Positions 32,550-34,299 of a stretch of 34,299 bases of DNA are shown piece by piece (the first letter of the stretch is position 1; every line of letters starts with the position of its first letter). The translations under genes and the position numbers were made by a program. The notes under the pieces were generated by a model that was given only the letters and a program-made list of their open reading frames with translations, did not search any database and was not told the DNA's origin. The DNA comes from Basidiobolus meristosporus CBS 931.73 (lineage: Eukaryota > Basidiobolomycota > Basidiobolomycetes > Basidiobolales > Basidiobolaceae): the NCBI GenBank assembly GCA_002104905.1, contig MCFE01000805.1, forward strand, positions 1 through 34,299. Direction: 5' to 3'.

Positions 32550-33149
32550 CTACAAAGACCAAGGTGAATGGGTCATCAGAAGTTGATGGGGGAACGAAGG
32601 TAAAGAATGGGGAAATCGATCTGTAAAGGGTCAGGTCGTGTGGGAAGTTTGGGGAAAGCTCATGAAGGAGAATGCCATAAATTGTGGGCCTGAAAATTGG
32701 TTGCAACTAAACGATTTGATGAAATGCTTTGTTAATTTGGCTTAGCTAAATCAGGTTGGTTAAATGCGGTTTTCTATTGCTCGGGTAGAGATTTTCGATA
32801 CCCATGTGAAATTGGTCCCCCTGGATAGTTTTTTTTTCTCTTTATAAATACATGGCAATTGGTGTGTTATCGTCATGAACCGTTTAGTAGAGTGCATTGC
32901 TCACCTCATACTGAGGATGCCATATGAGTATATGCGCTTGGCTACTAGGTCCCTGTTCCTATCGTTCTGATGGGTCCTTGGGGATTCCATTCGCCGGGAG
33001 CGGTTTTATATAAACCCCAGTTTTAATCACGGAGCTTGAGAAATTCCACTCTTGTTGCGTTTCAAGTCATGGGTACATACTACTATGCAAAATGTCAAAT
33101 TCAAGAAATTGTTGGACGGTCTGATTATTTATATTGTAATATTAAGCGT
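32550..33149. other. Intergenic region between ATP2 and the ARL2-like gene
   Basis: It holds the ATP2 upstream region and the 3' flank of the next gene. A TTTATATAAA element near 33,005-33,014 is TATA-like in both directions, but no gene start follows it convincingly. Short open frames here lack support. Confidence 0.5.
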
Positions 33150-33967
33150 TCATTCGAAAAGGTATATGCGGGAGGCTATATCGCTCACAATCCAATCCAT
33201 TCCTGTCAGAAGGTTTTTTGCCAGTTACCGCACTACAGGTTAAAATGGCCCAATGATGTGCCTGGATAGAGTCTAAATCCAGGGCCTGCAGAAGTGATCA
33301 TGTGAATCTAGTGATATATGATGAATCTCAGGGATCACGTTCCTACCTCTCTGATCTCTTGTTCTGTCAAAGCACCAGCAAGGTCTTGCTTGTTGGCAAG
33401 TACGAGTAGAGTGGCACCGGAAAGCCTCTATATGGAAGTTAGTACGGTGTTACAACTATAGCAGCTACATGTACATAGATCTCCATGCCTCTTCCTTTAA
33501 CAAAGCAGCTAGTTCGTTCTTACAATCTTGCATACGTAATCTATCGGCAGAGTCGACCACCACACCAAGCCATCAGTTTGTTCGAAGTAGTTACGCCAGT
33601 ACGAACGGATGGACTTTTGGCCTCCAACATCCCATATGTTTAATTTGAATCTAAGGAGAGTCGGGTCAGCTCCATTCTCCGTTTGAGCCAAAATCATACG
33701 TTACGGTACCCCACTGTGCTCTAGAGTCTTAATATTAAAACCCAAAGTGGGAGAGATCGTGTTTATATCCTCCCCATTAATTCTTTTTGAGAATGGTCGT
33801 CTTGCCGGCATTATCTAAACCACTAGTGTCAATAAAGGCAAATGTGATTGGTCACTTCGTAAGCATGGGTCGGAAAGCGGAAAATCGAAGGTTTACTTTA
33901 CAGCATCAGCAGACGCATCTCCTTTTCCTTCTGTCTATTCTTTTTTTAGGATGGTTAGTAGACCCAT
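33150..33967 (-). pseudogene. ARL2: ARL2-like small GTPase gene with five frame-breaking single-base indels
   Basis: Five exons can be aligned to ARL2: 33,902-33,967 (MGLLTIL), 33,710-33,822 ([14 protein letters not shown]-loop; ISPTLGFN), 33,489-33,650 (WDVGGQK switch II, SYWRNYF), 33,347-33,427 (NKQD base-binding motif) and 33,150-33,285 (CSAVTGK; stop after IYLFE). Introns are 79, 59, 61 and 61 bp; the third starts GC and has a TACTAAC branch point. ARL2 is an Arf-family GTPase working with tubulin-folding cofactors and prenyl-protein carriers. Extra bases occur at T7 33,941-33,947, near 33,779-33,783, at the C4 run 33,709-33,712 and at T6 33,214-33,219; one base is missing near 33,560. 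All other codons fit the family, so sequencing or assembly error is at least as likely as a real pseudogene. Confidence 0.9.
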
Positions 33968-34299
33968 GATGTATGTTGTGTCTATCGGAAGGAAGATGCC
34001 GTAAAACAGCAAACTGTTCATCAACAAAAAGCCAAGAAAAACAAGGATCATTATCACGTGTTAGCGAGGCAATCCTTAATATCATGGAAAGAGTTAGCGT
34101 AGATTTAGGTTAGCCGTATTTACACATTTGATTTTATCTCTTGTTTTTTATTCCCTTTACTATTTACAACCCCTTTTCTATATTGCCGGCTTGGCACGAG
34201 ACGCTCATACTTGGCTATTTTTGATCTTGAATAACCTAGATTCCCTTCCCTATTTTTCAAATTCGTTCGAATACCTGGAAGAACCGTGTATTGTCTCGT
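33968..34299. other. Upstream region of the ARL2-like gene
   Basis: AT-rich 5' flank. No further gene, clear TATA box or repeat was recognised up to the window edge. Confidence 0.5.

Noticed and set aside
32470-32706. 78-codon frame upstream of ATP2
   Set aside because: Lies in the ATP2 promoter region, no recognisable motif, most likely chance.
33036-33269. 77-codon plus-strand frame after a TATATAAA
   Set aside because: Overlaps the last exon of the ARL2-like gene on the other strand; no independent support.

Overview
The window is nuclear DNA from a filamentous or otherwise intron-bearing fungus. The evidence is a mitochondrial ATP synthase beta gene and an ARL2-type GTPase gene with short introns (53-103 bp; one has a TACTAAC branch point), beside Tnp2 (CACTA/Plavaka-like) transposases and a Ty1/Copia retrotransposon typical of fungal genomes. 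I cannot fix the phylum; the ATP2 protein does not decide between an early-diverging lineage and a basidiomycete.

From 1 to about 28,470 the DNA is AT-rich, repetitive and made almost entirely of mobile-element remains. At least five Tnp2 transposase regions occur: about 1-3,560 minus, 9,856-13,610 plus, 15,265-16,925 plus, 25,200-25,360 minus and 26,396-27,130 minus. Two of them (1-3,560 and 9,856-13,610) sit head to head with a divergent accessory ORF, separated by about 215 bp, so the same two-gene element is present twice in opposite orientation. The second copy is flanked by roughly 1-1.5 kb imperfect inverted repeats (7,070-8,140 and 13,615-15,151). Both element copies were later hit by the same kind of 733-734 bp near-perfect foldback palindrome (4,400-5,132 and 12,127-12,860) with 3-bp target duplications. 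A third coding family ('ORF3') and a ~475-bp repeat ('R1', three copies) are scattered between them.

A nearly complete Copia element lies on the minus strand at 20,143-24,826: two 349-bp LTRs, a GTTTA target duplication, a primer-binding site matching the anticodon arm of initiator tRNA-Met, and one long gag-pol frame broken by one frameshift and one stop. Its integrase has also lost the first catalytic Asp. Older LTRs of the same family form a nested cluster at 27,131-28,232.

At about 28,470 the composition changes to GC-richer single-copy DNA. Here I can assemble a four-exon gene of unknown function (28,842-29,547, plus), a single-exon gene of unknown function (29,718-30,389, plus), ATP2 (30,735-32,412, minus, one intron) and an ARL2-like small GTPase gene (33,150-33,967, minus, five exons). 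The ARL2 gene needs five single-base homopolymer or near-homopolymer corrections to read through, while ATP2 needs none.

The genes do not form an operon. The right part is ordinary housekeeping DNA and the left part a transposon nest. I found no unmistakable new biological system. The most interesting items are the foldback family with a demonstrable empty site, the two-gene Tnp2 element, the half-tRNA-primed Copia element and the frame-damaged ARL2 locus.
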